From: Catellatospora sichuanensis
GTDB lineage: Bacteria > Actinomycetota > Actinomycetes > Mycobacteriales > Micromonosporaceae
Reading direction: 5' to 3'
Assembly (NCBI RefSeq): GCF_007483665.1
Contig: NZ_VIQO01000001.1
Coordinates: forward strand, 62,001-126,000
Length of the DNA: 64,000 nt
In this document: piece by piece, positions 23,060 through 32,344 of the stretch
Position numbering within the stretch: the stretch's first letter is position 1
Layout: each line of letters starts with the position of its first letter
The notes under the pieces: model-generated
Seen by the model: the letters and a program-made list of their open reading frames with translations, nothing else
The model's database searches: none
Told to the model about the DNA's origin: nothing
Program-made: the position numbers and the translations under genes

Positions 23060-24649
23060 ATGAAACGACCAGTCACACGGCGACTTCTGGCGGCGCTGGC
23101 CACCACGGCCGCGGTGGCCGCGATCGGCGTGGCGCTGCAGGCGCCCCAGGCGTCGGCGGCAACCGGCGGCGTCACCGGCTTCGCCACCCAGAACGGCGGG
23201 ACCACCGGCGGCGCGGGCGGCGCGACGGTGCAGGCCTCGACGGGGACCGCGATCCACACCGCCCTGTGCAACCGGGCGAGCAGCAGCACCCCGATCATCA
23301 TCCAGGTCTCGGGGACCATCAACCACGGCAACACCACCAAGGTGTCGGGCTCCAGCTGCAACACCGCCGCTGACGTGATCGAGCTCAAGGAGATCAGCAA
23401 CGTCACGATCATCGGGGTCGGCGGCGGCGCGACCTTCGACCAGCTGGGCATCCACATCCGGGACTCCAGCAACATCATCATCCAGAACGTGACGGTCCGG
23501 AACGTCAAGAAGTCGGGCTCGCCCCTGTCCAACGGCGGCGACGCCATCGGCATGGAGAGCACCGTCCGCAACGTCTGGGTCGACCACGTCACCCTGGAGG
23601 CCTCGGGCGGCGAGTCGGAGGGCTTCGACGGCCTCTTCGACATGAAGAACGACGTCGAGTACGTGACGCTGTCCTACAGCATCCTGCGCAACTCCGGCCG
23701 CGGCGGCCTCATCGGGTCCAGCGAGAGCGACACCGGCAACAGCTTCATCTCGTTCCACCACAACCTGTACAGCAACATCGACTCGCGTACGCCCCTGCTG
23801 CGCGGCGGCATCGCCCACATCTACAACAACAACTACGTGGGCCTCGTCGAGTCCGGCATCAACTCCCGGGCCGGGGCGCGTGCCAAGGTCGACAACAACT
23901 ACTTCAAGAACTCCAAGGACGTGCTCGGCACGTTCTACACCAGCGAGGCCGGCTACTGGCAGGTCAGCGGCAACATCTTCGACAACGTGACCTGGTCGAG
24001 CCCGGGCACCGACACGAACCCCGCGGGCCCGAACGTGCAGTCCAACACCACCGTCAGCATCCCGTACTCCTACACCCTGGACGCGGCGAGCTGCGTGCCG
24101 AGCGTCGTCGCCGCGACGGCGGGCGCCAACAAGGGCCTGCAGGTGTCGAACGGCAGCTGTACGCCGGTGTCGCCGTCGGCGGGCCCGAGCAGCAGCCCCT
24201 CGCCGCGCCCGTCCGCGTCGGCGAGCACCGGCCCGTCGCCGCAGCCGTCGGCCTCGCCGACCAGCAGCCCGCCGCCGCCCAGCGGAACCAACCTGAGCCT
24301 CGCCTCCGACGCCGGTGCCGACGGCTCCAGCAAGGCCAGCGGCACCAGCTACGGCAACGTGAAGGACGGCAACCTGAGCACGTTCTGGTCGCCTGCCGGC
24401 GCTACCGGTGACATCTCGGTCAAGTGGAGTTCCGCCAAGTCGGTGTCCCGGATCATCATCCGTGAGGCGTCGGGCTCCGGCATCGGATCCTGGCAGCTGC
24501 TCAACGGCGCGACCGGCGCCGTGCTGAAGTCGGGCAGCGGCGCGGGCACCATCACCTTCACCGCCACCTCGACCACGAAGTTCACCCTCCGGATCACCAG
24601 CTCCACCGCCACGCCGAAGGTCGCCGAGTTCGAGACCTACGCCAGCTGA
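23060..24649 (+). CDS. secreted pectate lyase (PL1) with C-terminal sugar-binding-like domain
   Basis: A 529-residue exported protein. A signal peptide with AAVAAIGVALQAPQASA ends near residue 33. Residues about 35-365 form a parallel beta-helix pectate lyase with VWVDHVTLEA near 173, GFDGLFDMKNDVEYVTLSYS and DSRTPLLRGG. A Ser/Pro linker (about 370-412) leads to a C-terminal F5/8 type C-like beta-sandwich that probably binds polysaccharide. It would cleave pectin outside the cell. ATG 23060 follows AGAGAGACGAAG. Upstream LacI-type sites suggest sugar control. Confidence 0.88.
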   Translation: MKRPVTRRLLAALATTAAVAAIGVALQAPQASAATGGVTGFATQNGGTTGGAGGATVQASTGTAIHTALCNRASSSTPIIIQVSGTINHGNTTKVSGSSCNTAADVIELKEISNVTIIGVGGGATFDQLGIHIRDSSNIIIQNVTVRNVKKSGSPLSNGGDAIGMESTVRNVWVDHVTLEASGGESEGFDGLFDMKNDVEYVTLSYSILRNSGRGGLIGSSESDTGNSFISFHHNLYSNIDSRTPLLRGGIAHIYNNNYVGLVESGINSRAGARAKVDNNYFKNSKDVLGTFYTSEAGYWQVSGNIFDNVTWSSPGTDTNPAGPNVQSNTTVSIPYSYTLDAASCVPSVVAATAGANKGLQVSNGSCTPVSPSAGPSSSPSPRPSASASTGPSPQPSASPTSSPPPPSGTNLSLASDAGADGSSKASGTSYGNVKDGNLSTFWSPAGATGDISVKWSSAKSVSRIIIREASGSGIGSWQLLNGATGAVLKSGSGAGTITFTATSTTKFTLRITSSTATPKVAEFETYAS

Positions 24650-24661
24650 CGCACCACTGCA

Positions 24662-24694
24662 GAAGGGGCGGGAGCCGTCGGCTCCCGCCCCTTC
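24662..24694. terminator. strong terminator hairpin
   Basis: A 15-bp perfect stem (GAAGGGGCGGGAGCC at 24662-24676 with its complement at 24680-24694) and a 3-base loop, followed by CCTGTCC. It lies between the convergent pectate lyase and the LAXTG-protein gene. Confidence 0.85.
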
Positions 24695-24755
24695 CCTGTC
24701 CGACCATCAGGTCCCTCTGCCTTTGGTGAACCACCGGCGCAGCAGGCCGCAGGCC

Positions 24756-25349
24756 TCAGCCCGTGACGGCCCGCCGACGGCGCGGCATCAGCAGCAGGAA
24801 GCCGATGCCGGGCAGGAGCAGCGCGGTGCCGGCCAGCACGATCACCCAGTGCTCGTCACCCGGCCCGGTCTTGGCCAGCGTGCCGGTCCCCGGTGAGGTC
24901 GTCTGCGGCGCGGGCGAGCTGCCGCCCGAGCCGCCGAACGAGATCTTCGTACTGGTGGCGTTGGCCTTCACGATCGCGTCCGAGGCCGACGACGGCAGGA
25001 TCTGCGCCGCGATCACGCACGAGCGCTTGGTGCAGTCGAACGAGCCGAACTTCTTCGCCACCCGCAGCGTCACCGACGGGATCTTCCCGCTGGCGTCGGC
25101 GTTGACGAACTGCGCCCCGCCCGCGAGATTGCAGTCGGTCGGTCCCTTCACCTCGGCGATGCACTGCCCGATCGCGATCTGCTTGAGGTTCGCGGTGAAC
25201 CCCGAGCCGTTGACCGTGATCGAGGCGCCGTCGCTCAGCCCGCTGGACTTGCTCAGCGTCAGCACCGGCTTCGCGACGGCCGGTGACGCGAACATCGGCA
25301 CGGACACCGCCAGGACGGCGAGGACCGCGACCGCACGTGCTCTCCACAT
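24756..25349 (-). CDS. neocarzinostatin-fold protein with LAXTG wall anchor
   Basis: A 197-residue exported protein. The signal peptide ends near FASPAVA (residue 26). Residues 28-140 resemble neocarzinostatin/macromomycin apoproteins: TLSKSSGLSDGASITVNGSG, then IAIGQCIAE and a Cys pair in DCTKRSCVIAAQ. The C-terminus is a cell-wall sorting signal with LAKTG, a hydrophobic stretch and RRRR; class E sortases of actinobacteria use LAXTG. In free apoproteins this fold carries enediynes, but no enediyne genes are here, so it may simply be a surface beta-sandwich. Confidence 0.82.
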   Translation of the reverse strand: MWRARAVAVLAVLAVSVPMFASPAVAKPVLTLSKSSGLSDGASITVNGSGFTANLKQIAIGQCIAEVKGPTDCNLAGGAQFVNADASGKIPSVTLRVAKKFGSFDCTKRSCVIAAQILPSSASDAIVKANATSTKISFGGSGGSSPAPQTTSPGTGTLAKTGPGDEHWVIVLAGTALLLPGIGFLLLMPRRRRAVTG

Positions 25350-25360
25350 GGGAACCTCCT

Positions 25361-28156
25361 TCAGACGGGGGCACCGGAACGGTGCACCGCGGCGGCATCG
25401 GTGCCGAGGTACGCGGCGACGACGGCGGGATGGGTCCGGACCTGGTCGGGTGTGCCGTCGGCGATGACCCGGCCCCCGTCCATGGCGACCATCCGCGACG
25501 CGAGTCGCGACAGCAGCGGCAGGTCGTGCTCGATGACCAGCAGCGCCACCCCGAGTTCGCGGTTGACGCGCTGCAGCAGCTCCGCCAGCGCCACCCCGTC
25601 GGCCTGCGACACCCCCGACGACGGCTCGTCGAGCAGCAACAGGGACGGCTCCAGCGCGAGCAGGCAGGCCAGCTCGACGGTGCGGCGGGTGCCGGTGGAC
25701 AGCTCGCCCACCGGCCGGTCGGCGTACGCGGCGAGCCCGAACAGGTCGAGCAGGTTTCCGGCCAGCGCCTCCTGCCGCCGCTGCGGGCCGCGGCCGCCGA
25801 GCGCGGCGGTCAGCAGGCCGGTCGGCGCGATCCGCTCCCCCGCGACGAGCAGCGACTCGCGTACGGTCAGCGTCGGGAACAGCCGGGCGTCCTGGAACGA
25901 GCGCACCAGACCCAGCCCGGCCCGCCGCTGCGGGCTCAGCGCGGTCACGTCGCGCCCGGCGAAGGCGACCTGCCCCTGGTCGGGCCGGGTGAACCCGGCG
26001 AGGATCTCGAACAGCGTGGTCTTGCCCGCCCCGTTGGGCCCGATGATGCCGACGACCTCCCCCGAGCCGACCGTGAGATCCACCCCGGCGACCGCCTGCA
26101 CCCCACCGAACGACCGCGTGACGCCCCGCGCCTCCAGCAGCGTCCCCGGCCCCGCCGCCAGCGGCAACGTCCGCCGTGGCAGCGTCACGGCACGCGACGC
26201 CCCTGCGGCCGCTGACGCCCTGCCCTCATGATCGCTGTTTCGTGTCGGAACCTCGGGTGGGACCGCAGCTTTCGACACCAAACGGCGATCGACGTCCGCC
26301 CGCGACACCCGCGGCCGACCGGCCCGGCGCCCGCGCCCACCGGGCAGCCGCCCGACCAGGCGGGCCAGCGGCTCGCCCAGGCCGCCCGGCATCACGACGA
26401 CCACGAGCAGCCAGCCCAGGGTCAGCGCGGCCTGGCCGAAGATGCCCAACTCCACCAGGCCGGGCAGGCCCACCAGCAGCAGCGCGCCGAGGATCGAGCC
26501 GCCGAGCAGACCGAGGCCGCCGACCACGGTCAGCGCGACCACGTCGATCCCGGCGACCGCCGGGAAGCTGTTCACGGTGACCTGCGTCTGGCCGTGTCCG
26601 ATCACGACGCCGCCGAGCCCGGCCAGCGCGCCCGCGGCGGCGTACACCTGGAGTTTGCGCCGTGGCGCGGGCACGCCCAGCGCGCGGGCCGCGTCCTCGT
26701 TGTCGCGCAGCGCCAGCACCACCCGGCCGAAGCCGCCCGCCCGCAGCCGGTGCGCCAGCCACAGCGCGAGCATCAGCATCAGCAGCGCGAACAGGTAGTA
26801 GTCCTTGGCCAGTACCAGGGCGTATCCGGTCCAGACTGGTTTCGGGGCGCTCACCCCGTCGCCGAGCAGCCACGGCAACCGCAGCAGCCACGCCTCGGCG
26901 GCCAGCGCGAACGCCAGCGTCGTCGCAGCCAGCGCGATGCCGCGCAGGCGCAACGCGGGCAGACCCACCAGCACGGCCGACCCGGCTGCCGCCGCGCACC
27001 CGGCCACCGCCCCGGTGAAGAAGTTCCCGGTCGCCGCGGCCACGTGCAGCGACACCGCCGCGCCGATGCCCGCGAAGGCGAACTGGCCCAGCGACAGCTC
27101 CCCGGCCAGCCCGGTCACCAGCAGCACCGACAGGCCCACGACGGCGAACCCGGCCACGGTGGTCAGCGCCGAGGCGGTCTCGTTGGTGACCACGTACGCC
27201 GCTCCGGCGGCCAGCAGCAGGGCCGCTCCCGCGGTGACCCGCCCGGCCAGGGACGCCGGTGCGGGCACCGAGCGCGGCCAGCGTGCCTGCTCGCCGTCGC
27301 GGCGGCCGAGCTGCGGCTGGACCAGCAGCGCCACCAGGATGAACAGCGCCAGCGCCAGGGACACCCCGCCGCGGCCCGCGCCCATCGACAGCAGCACCTG
27401 CTCGCCGACGCCGACCCCGAGGCAGGCCGCGAACGCGATCGGCAGCGAGGCCATACGTGCCGCCACCGCCCCGGCGAGGCCGCGCAGCAGCAGTTCGGGC
27501 CCGAGGGTGTCGATCGACTGCGCGCCCTGGGCCGGGGTCACCAGGATCGCGGAGAACGCCGCGACGGCACCGGCGAGCGCCCAGGCGACCGTGGTCATCC
27601 GCGCCGCGGGGATGCCGTTGAGCTGTGCGGTGTCCGGCGCGTCCGCCCCGGCGCGCACCGCCAGGCCGAACCGGCTGCGCCGCAGGAACAGCGCCAGCCC
27701 GCCCAGCAGCAGCGGGGCCAGCAGCGCCATCGCGGTGAACGCGGGCCCGATCGGGGTGCGGCCGAGCGTGAACGACGGCAGGCCGGGCGGCTTCGGGAAG
27801 GTCAGGCCGTTCAGCCCCTGGCTGCTCACCAGCAGCGCAAGGATCAGCACGAACTGCGACAGCCCCAGCGTGGCGATCATCCCGGTGACCCCGGGGCGGC
27901 CGCGCAGGCGGCGTACGACGCCGACCTCGATCAGCGCGGAGACGCCCCCGGCGACCACCATGGCCAGCGGGAACGCCACCCAGTAGGGCACCCCGGCACC
28001 GGTGACCAGCTGGCTGAGCACGGCAGCGCCGAACACGCCGACGGAGCCGTGGGCGAAGTTGAGGAACCGGCTGGACCGGTAGACCAGCACCAGGCCCACC
28101 GCCAGCAGCCCGTAGGTGAGGCCGGTGAACAGGCCGAGGACGATCGGGTCGATCAT
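25361..28156 (-). CDS. branched-chain amino acid-type ABC transporter: LivH-LivM-LivG fusion
   Basis: A 931-residue fusion of three transporter parts. Residues about 1-290 are a LivH-type permease (MIDPIVLGLFTGLTYGLLAV...), about 310-610 a LivM-type permease (LGQFAFAGIGAAVSLHVAAA and GVPAPRRKLQVYAAAGALAG), and about 680-931 a LivG-type ATPase with Walker A GPNGAGKTT, a signature-loop variant LSTGT and Walker B LLLLDEP. Start ATG 28156 overlaps the LivF stop by four bases; a longer upstream frame is the shadow of LivF. With the LivF and binding-protein genes it makes a full importer; the substrate need not be an amino acid. Confidence 0.88.
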   Translation of the reverse strand: MIDPIVLGLFTGLTYGLLAVGLVLVYRSSRFLNFAHGSVGVFGAAVLSQLVTGAGVPYWVAFPLAMVVAGGVSALIEVGVVRRLRGRPGVTGMIATLGLSQFVLILALLVSSQGLNGLTFPKPPGLPSFTLGRTPIGPAFTAMALLAPLLLGGLALFLRRSRFGLAVRAGADAPDTAQLNGIPAARMTTVAWALAGAVAAFSAILVTPAQGAQSIDTLGPELLLRGLAGAVAARMASLPIAFAACLGVGVGEQVLLSMGAGRGGVSLALALFILVALLVQPQLGRRDGEQARWPRSVPAPASLAGRVTAGAALLLAAGAAYVVTNETASALTTVAGFAVVGLSVLLVTGLAGELSLGQFAFAGIGAAVSLHVAAATGNFFTGAVAGCAAAAGSAVLVGLPALRLRGIALAATTLAFALAAEAWLLRLPWLLGDGVSAPKPVWTGYALVLAKDYYLFALLMLMLALWLAHRLRAGGFGRVVLALRDNEDAARALGVPAPRRKLQVYAAAGALAGLGGVVIGHGQTQVTVNSFPAVAGIDVVALTVVGGLGLLGGSILGALLLVGLPGLVELGIFGQAALTLGWLLVVVVMPGGLGEPLARLVGRLPGGRGRRAGRPRVSRADVDRRLVSKAAVPPEVPTRNSDHEGRASAAAGASRAVTLPRRTLPLAAGPGTLLEARGVTRSFGGVQAVAGVDLTVGSGEVVGIIGPNGAGKTTLFEILAGFTRPDQGQVAFAGRDVTALSPQRRAGLGLVRSFQDARLFPTLTVRESLLVAGERIAPTGLLTAALGGRGPQRRQEALAGNLLDLFGLAAYADRPVGELSTGTRRTVELACLLALEPSLLLLDEPSSGVSQADGVALAELLQRVNRELGVALLVIEHDLPLLSRLASRMVAMDGGRVIADGTPDQVRTHPAVVAAYLGTDAAAVHRSGAPV

Positions 28157-28908
28157 GCGTGCCCGCCCAGCATCAGCGAGCGCACCAGTTCCGGCCGGGC
28201 GGCCAGGTCCTGCGGGCGGTGCTCGGCGGCGATGGCGCCCCGCTCCATGAAGCAGATCCGGTCGACCAGCGACAGCGCCACGTTCACCGACTGCTCGACG
28301 ACCAGTACGGACACGCCGGTCCCGTTCAGCCGCCGCAGCATCTCCAGCAGGCCGCCGACCACGATCGGGGCCAGGCCGAGTGACAGCTCGTCGACGAGCA
28401 GCAGGCGCGGGCGCTGGATCAGCGCCTTGGCGAGCACCAGCATCTGCCGTTCGCCGCCGGACAGCGTCGAGGCGGGCTGGTGCACCCGCTGTGCCAGTCG
28501 CGGGAACACCGCGAGCGCGGCGTCCACGGCGTCGCGGGCCTGGGCAGCCGGCATGGCGTACCCGTGCAGGCGCAGGTTGTCGAGCACGGACAGCGAACCG
28601 AACGCGGCCTGGCCCACGACGGTCGCCAGACCCAGCCGCACCCGCCGCACGGCCGAGACAGCGGTGACGTCCGCGCCGAACAGCTCCACCCGGCCCGCCG
28701 TCGGCCGGTGCAGGCCGGACAGGACCCGCAGCAGCGTGGACTTGCCGACCCCGTTGGGGCCGCACAGGCCCACCATCTCGCCGGGCGCGACCCGCAGATC
28801 CACCCCGAACAGCACCTGCACCGGGCCGTAGGAGCAGTCGATCCCGGTGGCCGAGAGCGCGTCAGCCGGCAAAGCGCACCTCCTCGCCGCGATAGCCGAA
28901 GCAGGCAC
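28153..28908 (-). CDS. LivF-type ABC transporter ATPase
   Basis: A 251-residue ATP-binding protein of the branched-chain amino acid family. Walker A is GPNGVGKST, the signature is STLSGGERQML and Walker B is RLLLVDELSLGLAP. The frame starts with ATG 28908 inside the end of the binding-protein gene, but family similarity begins near residue 18 (SATGIDCSYG), so a TTG at about 28874 could be the real start. Pairs with the LivG domain encoded downstream. Confidence 0.88.
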   Translation of the reverse strand: MPASAIAARRCALPADALSATGIDCSYGPVQVLFGVDLRVAPGEMVGLCGPNGVGKSTLLRVLSGLHRPTAGRVELFGADVTAVSAVRRVRLGLATVVGQAAFGSLSVLDNLRLHGYAMPAAQARDAVDAALAVFPRLAQRVHQPASTLSGGERQMLVLAKALIQRPRLLLVDELSLGLAPIVVGGLLEMLRRLNGTGVSVLVVEQSVNVALSLVDRICFMERGAIAAEHRPQDLAARPELVRSLMLGGHA

Positions 28909-30196
28909 AACCCGTGTCGTACGCCAGCACCCGGTAGCCGTTGCCCGCCGCGCGCCGGTCCCCGCCGAGCAGCCCTCGGGTGCCCGCGGCCGGGGTGAAC
29001 CGGTCCCCGAGCGCGGACGCCGCCTGCGCGAACGCGGCCGCGTTGAGGTTCGCGCCCAGGTCCTTCGCCGCGGCGTGCAGCAGCAGCGCGGCGTCGCAGT
29101 AGGTGAACGCGACCCGGGCGTTCTCCCTGGTCTTGAAGCTCTGCCCGCCCTTGGCGAAGATGTCCAGGCAGGCCCGCTCGGCGTCGCCGCCCGGAAACGA
29201 CAGTTTGCTGTCGGGCACGTCCTGGCTCGGGTTGAAGCCGATGCCGACCATGCCGTCCAGGGCCGCGACCGGGATCGTGCCGGGGTTGTTCACCAGGAAC
29301 GCCGGGTTGTCGAAACTGGACACCGCGTAGCGCGCGGTGTAGCTCTGCGCGGCGGCCGTGGTCAAGAAGAACGACGCCAGCCGCGCTCCGCCGAGGAACA
29401 GCACCCGGGCGACGCCGCGGCTGCGGAAGTCGACGACGGCCTGGTTGAGCCCGGCGTTCAAGGTGCCCAGGTCGGTGGTGTCGACCCAGGCGACGGTGGG
29501 CGCGACGCCGAGCTTTCGCAGCTCCGGCTCGGCGAGCCGCTCGTAGACAGCGCGGTTGACCGGGGTGTCCGCGGCGACCACGCCCACCGTGTCGGTGCCG
29601 GTGAAGAAGCCCGCACCGTTCAGCGAGGACAGCAGCGCCTCGACGAACTCGTCGTAGCCCGGATAGCTCGCTGACCACAGGTAGGGCGACAGCCGCGCGT
29701 ACGTGGCCTCGTCGTTGGGGACCAGGGTCGCGTCGAGCATCAGCGTGCCGCGCGAGGCGTAGCAGGGCCGGGCGTTGGACTGGAACTGCCCGGTCAGCAC
29801 CACCGCGAACGCCTTGTCGTCCTGGGTGACCTGGTTGCACAGCTTCTCCTCGGCGGCCGGGGAGTCGTTGCTTGCCTCGTACGAGCGGAACACCGCCTGC
29901 AGCCGCCGCCCGGCGATGCCGCCGTTCGCGTTGACGTGCTCCTCCAGGGCCTTGACCTGTGCGGCGAGGTCACCGGCGTCGGCCGTGCGGAAGCCCAGCG
30001 TGCTGCCGGTGGTGCCCAGGTCGACGCCGACGAAGACCACCTTCACGGTGCTGTCGGTGACACCGGGTCCGGTGCCGGTCAGCGTCACCGGCGGCCCCTG
30101 GTCGAACGCACCGGGCATGACGGCCGAGCAGCCGGTGAACGCCACCGCCGCCACCACCGCCGCGGCCGCGGCGCGCAGCGCCGTCGATCTGTCCAC
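28862..30196 (-). CDS. ABC transporter substrate-binding lipoprotein
   Basis: A 444-residue type I periplasmic-binding protein. A lipobox FTGCS near residues 19-23 marks lipid anchoring to the outer face of the membrane. The body resembles LivK-like receptors: VKVVFVGVDLG, HVNANGGIAGRRLQ, then LLSSLNGAGFF and a C-terminal VLAYDTGCACFG. The ligand cannot be named. It starts 3 bases after the preceding gene and overlaps LivF, so it belongs to the same operon. Confidence 0.86.
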   Translation of the reverse strand: MDRSTALRAAAAAVVAAVAFTGCSAVMPGAFDQGPPVTLTGTGPGVTDSTVKVVFVGVDLGTTGSTLGFRTADAGDLAAQVKALEEHVNANGGIAGRRLQAVFRSYEASNDSPAAEEKLCNQVTQDDKAFAVVLTGQFQSNARPCYASRGTLMLDATLVPNDEATYARLSPYLWSASYPGYDEFVEALLSSLNGAGFFTGTDTVGVVAADTPVNRAVYERLAEPELRKLGVAPTVAWVDTTDLGTLNAGLNQAVVDFRSRGVARVLFLGGARLASFFLTTAAAQSYTARYAVSSFDNPAFLVNNPGTIPVAALDGMVGIGFNPSQDVPDSKLSFPGGDAERACLDIFAKGGQSFKTRENARVAFTYCDAALLLHAAAKDLGANLNAAAFAQAASALGDRFTPAAGTRGLLGGDRRAAGNGYRVLAYDTGCACFGYRGEEVRFAG

Positions 30197-30199
30197 GGG

Positions 30200-31330
30200 T
30201 CACCCTCTTTCGCGAGTGGCAAGGTATGCGTCCAGCGCCTCGAGATCGACGACCGCGGCCGGCTGCTGCGGCCCGCGTTCCAGCAGGCGGCGCACTTCGT
30301 CGGGGGCGAGCTGCCCGCCCGCGAAGCGGCGCATCCGGCCCGCGCCGGGCGCGTCGTCGAAGACGAGGTACGCCCCGAGGTCGGGCACCCGCACCACGGC
30401 GGGCAGCAGCATCGGCCCGTCCACGGCGAGCGCCGCACCGGCGGCACGGGCCCGGCGACGGCGCACCAGCCGCAGCACCCCGAACCCGATCAGCGCGACG
30501 CCGACGACGTTGAGCAGCACCAACCCCCACGGGTACGCCTGGTGCACCGCCTTCGCCCGGCCCAGCCCGCCCAGCTCGGCGGTGACCGGGTAGGCCCCGA
30601 ACGCCGCGAACGGGATGGTGACCGCGACCTCGTACGTGCGGGTCTGGCCGGGGCGCAGCTCGCCGGCGGCCGGGGTGGGCACGGCGTCTGCCCCGTTGCC
30701 GACGCGCACGGTCAGCCGCGCGCCGGTCAGCGTCTGCGCACCCGCGTTGCGCACCGTGTAGACCAGGGTGCGGTGCTGCGGTCCGCCGAACCAGGCCGAC
30801 ACCGACCCGCCGCCGGTGAGCCGGGCCTCGACCACGTCGACCCGGGCCTGGGTGCGCGCGGGCACCGGCACGGGACCGGTCGGGTGGCCGGAGACCTCCA
30901 GCGGCGTGTCCACGTGCCCGCTCTCGCCGGTGCCGACCGCCGCCGCGTGCACCACGCACGGGCAGGGCCGGGGCGGCTCGCCGACGGTGAGCACGACGGA
31001 AAAGGTGCCGTCCGGTTTCACAGCGGTCGCCAGCGCGCCGCGCATGTCACAGGACGCCGACCCGGCCAGCGCCAGCTCACCGCAGGTGACCAGTTGCACC
31101 AGCCGGCCAGCGGGCCAGTTCGCGCCGGTGACCCGCAGGGTATCGCCGGGCCGGGCCTTCGGCGCGGACAGCGTCACACTCCACCCGTCGGCGTGCGCGG
31201 GAACCGGCATCGCGAGCAGGGCCAGCATCGCGAGCAGGGCGGCAGTCAGGCGACGGCCCGCTCCCGAACTCGCGATCACCGGCAAGCCGGTCCGCCATGC
31301 GGGCGCAGCCGTCGCGCCTGGGCGGCTCAT
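30200..31330 (-). CDS. exported membrane-anchored beta-domain protein
   Basis: A 376-residue protein without a confident family. A signal-like segment (LTAALLAMLALLAMPVPAHA) ends near residue 45. Next comes an Ig/neocarzinostatin-like piece with DTLRVTGANWPAGRLVQLVT and several Cys, then a CARDB-like piece (YTVRNAGAQTLTGARLTVRV). A transmembrane segment lies near 260-280, with a small predicted cytoplasmic tail rich in DEVRRLLE. The ATG at 31330 overlaps the DUF916 gene stop (ATGA). It probably works with the surrounding surface proteins and transporter. Confidence 0.6.
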   Translation of the reverse strand: MSRPGATAAPAWRTGLPVIASSGAGRRLTAALLAMLALLAMPVPAHADGWSVTLSAPKARPGDTLRVTGANWPAGRLVQLVTCGELALAGSASCDMRGALATAVKPDGTFSVVLTVGEPPRPCPCVVHAAAVGTGESGHVDTPLEVSGHPTGPVPVPARTQARVDVVEARLTGGGSVSAWFGGPQHRTLVYTVRNAGAQTLTGARLTVRVGNGADAVPTPAAGELRPGQTRTYEVAVTIPFAAFGAYPVTAELGGLGRAKAVHQAYPWGLVLLNVVGVALIGFGVLRLVRRRRARAAGAALAVDGPMLLPAVVRVPDLGAYLVFDDAPGAGRMRRFAGGQLAPDEVRRLLERGPQQPAAVVDLEALDAYLATRERG

Positions 31331-32271
31331 GCCAGGCCTCGCGGGCGCAGGCGGCGGGCCCGGCGACGACGCGCGGCCGGCAGGAGCGCTGCAGCGATGA
31401 GCAGGCTGAGCACGCCGATCGCGGGCAGTACGCCGGTGACCGTGGTCGTCGACTCGGTGGCGCTCACGCCACCCTCGGCGGTGACGGTGACCGTGGTGGT
31501 GACGACGTCGACCGGCCACGTGCCGCGCAGCGCCGCCCGCAGCCGGGTGCGCGCGCCGGGCACGAGGTCGAGCTGCGAGCCGGGCCCGGCCGCGGTGACG
31601 GCGTGTCCGAACAGGCCGGACGACGTCACGGTGATGGCGGGCAGCAGGTGGATGTTGCCGGTGTTGGCCAGCGTGTAGGTCAGCTCGCCGGAGTCGGCTG
31701 CCAGGTCCTCGACGGCCAGGCCCGGCACGGTCGGGCCGCTGACGCGGAGGTAGACCCGTGCGGCCACGGCGTGGGTGACGCCGACGGTCATGCCGCCCTC
31801 GGCGAGCTGCCCGCTGGGCGTGGACTCGGCCGCGACGACGCCGCCGACGTGGTCGCCGGGCGGGGCGTTGGCCGGGACGGTGATGGTGAACGGGATGTCG
31901 GCCTGGCGCTTGGCGGGCACGACGACCTCGGCCAGGCCCAGTTGCGTCCAGGCGCCGATCCCCTGCTGCCGCTCGGCCTGCGGGCGCAGCCCGAACCCGC
32001 CGTCGGCGCTGGTGTTGAAGGCGTCCGCGCCGTACAGGCGCAGGGCCATCGGGCGGTCGGTCAGGTTCGCCACGCGCACCGAGTCGACGACGGTGCGGCC
32101 GGGCGGCGACTCCAGGAAGAAGTACTGCCGTGGGGCGGGTCCGGGCTTGTCCGGCGGGGTGGGCACGACCGCCCAGCGCCCGTTGCCCGCGGCGTGGGCG
32201 GGGACCGGCGCCGTGACGGCGAGCAGTGCGGCGGCGAGCGCCACCGCGGCCGTACGCGACCAGATGGCCAT
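31327..32271 (-). CDS. DUF916 (WxL-interacting) surface protein
   Basis: A 314-residue exported protein. The signal peptide ends at APVPAHA near residue 27. The next about 120 residues show the DUF916 pattern: PRQYFFLESPPGRTVVDSVR, then ADIPFTITVPANAPPGDHVG. A single membrane segment (GVLPAIGVLSLLIAAALL) and an Arg-rich tail close the protein. In Firmicutes such proteins bind WxL surface proteins and peptidoglycan; here the WxL-like gene is immediately upstream, which supports the call. Confidence 0.75.
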   Translation of the reverse strand: MAIWSRTAAVALAAALLAVTAPVPAHAAGNGRWAVVPTPPDKPGPAPRQYFFLESPPGRTVVDSVRVANLTDRPMALRLYGADAFNTSADGGFGLRPQAERQQGIGAWTQLGLAEVVVPAKRQADIPFTITVPANAPPGDHVGGVVAAESTPSGQLAEGGMTVGVTHAVAARVYLRVSGPTVPGLAVEDLAADSGELTYTLANTGNIHLLPAITVTSSGLFGHAVTAAGPGSQLDLVPGARTRLRAALRGTWPVDVVTTTVTVTAEGGVSATESTTTVTGVLPAIGVLSLLIAAALLPAARRRRARRLRPRGLA

Positions 32272-32344
32272 CAGCCTCTCCCCGGGTGGTGGGATACAGG
32301 GGGCCGGTGGGGACGGATAGCGCCCGCCCCCACCGGTTCCCGCC

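Noticed and set aside
24756..25349. Evidence for an enediyne cluster
   Set aside because: Only the carrier-like fold is present; no polyketide synthase or tailoring genes are nearby and the protein is wall-anchored.
28157..28765. N-terminal extension of the Liv fusion to 1134 codons
   Set aside because: The added 203 codons overlap LivF entirely in another frame and look like a shadow; LivH homology begins at ATG 28156.
26228..28831. 867-codon plus-strand frame
   Set aside because: Antisense of the Liv transporter genes; Gln/Arg/His-rich, no family feature.
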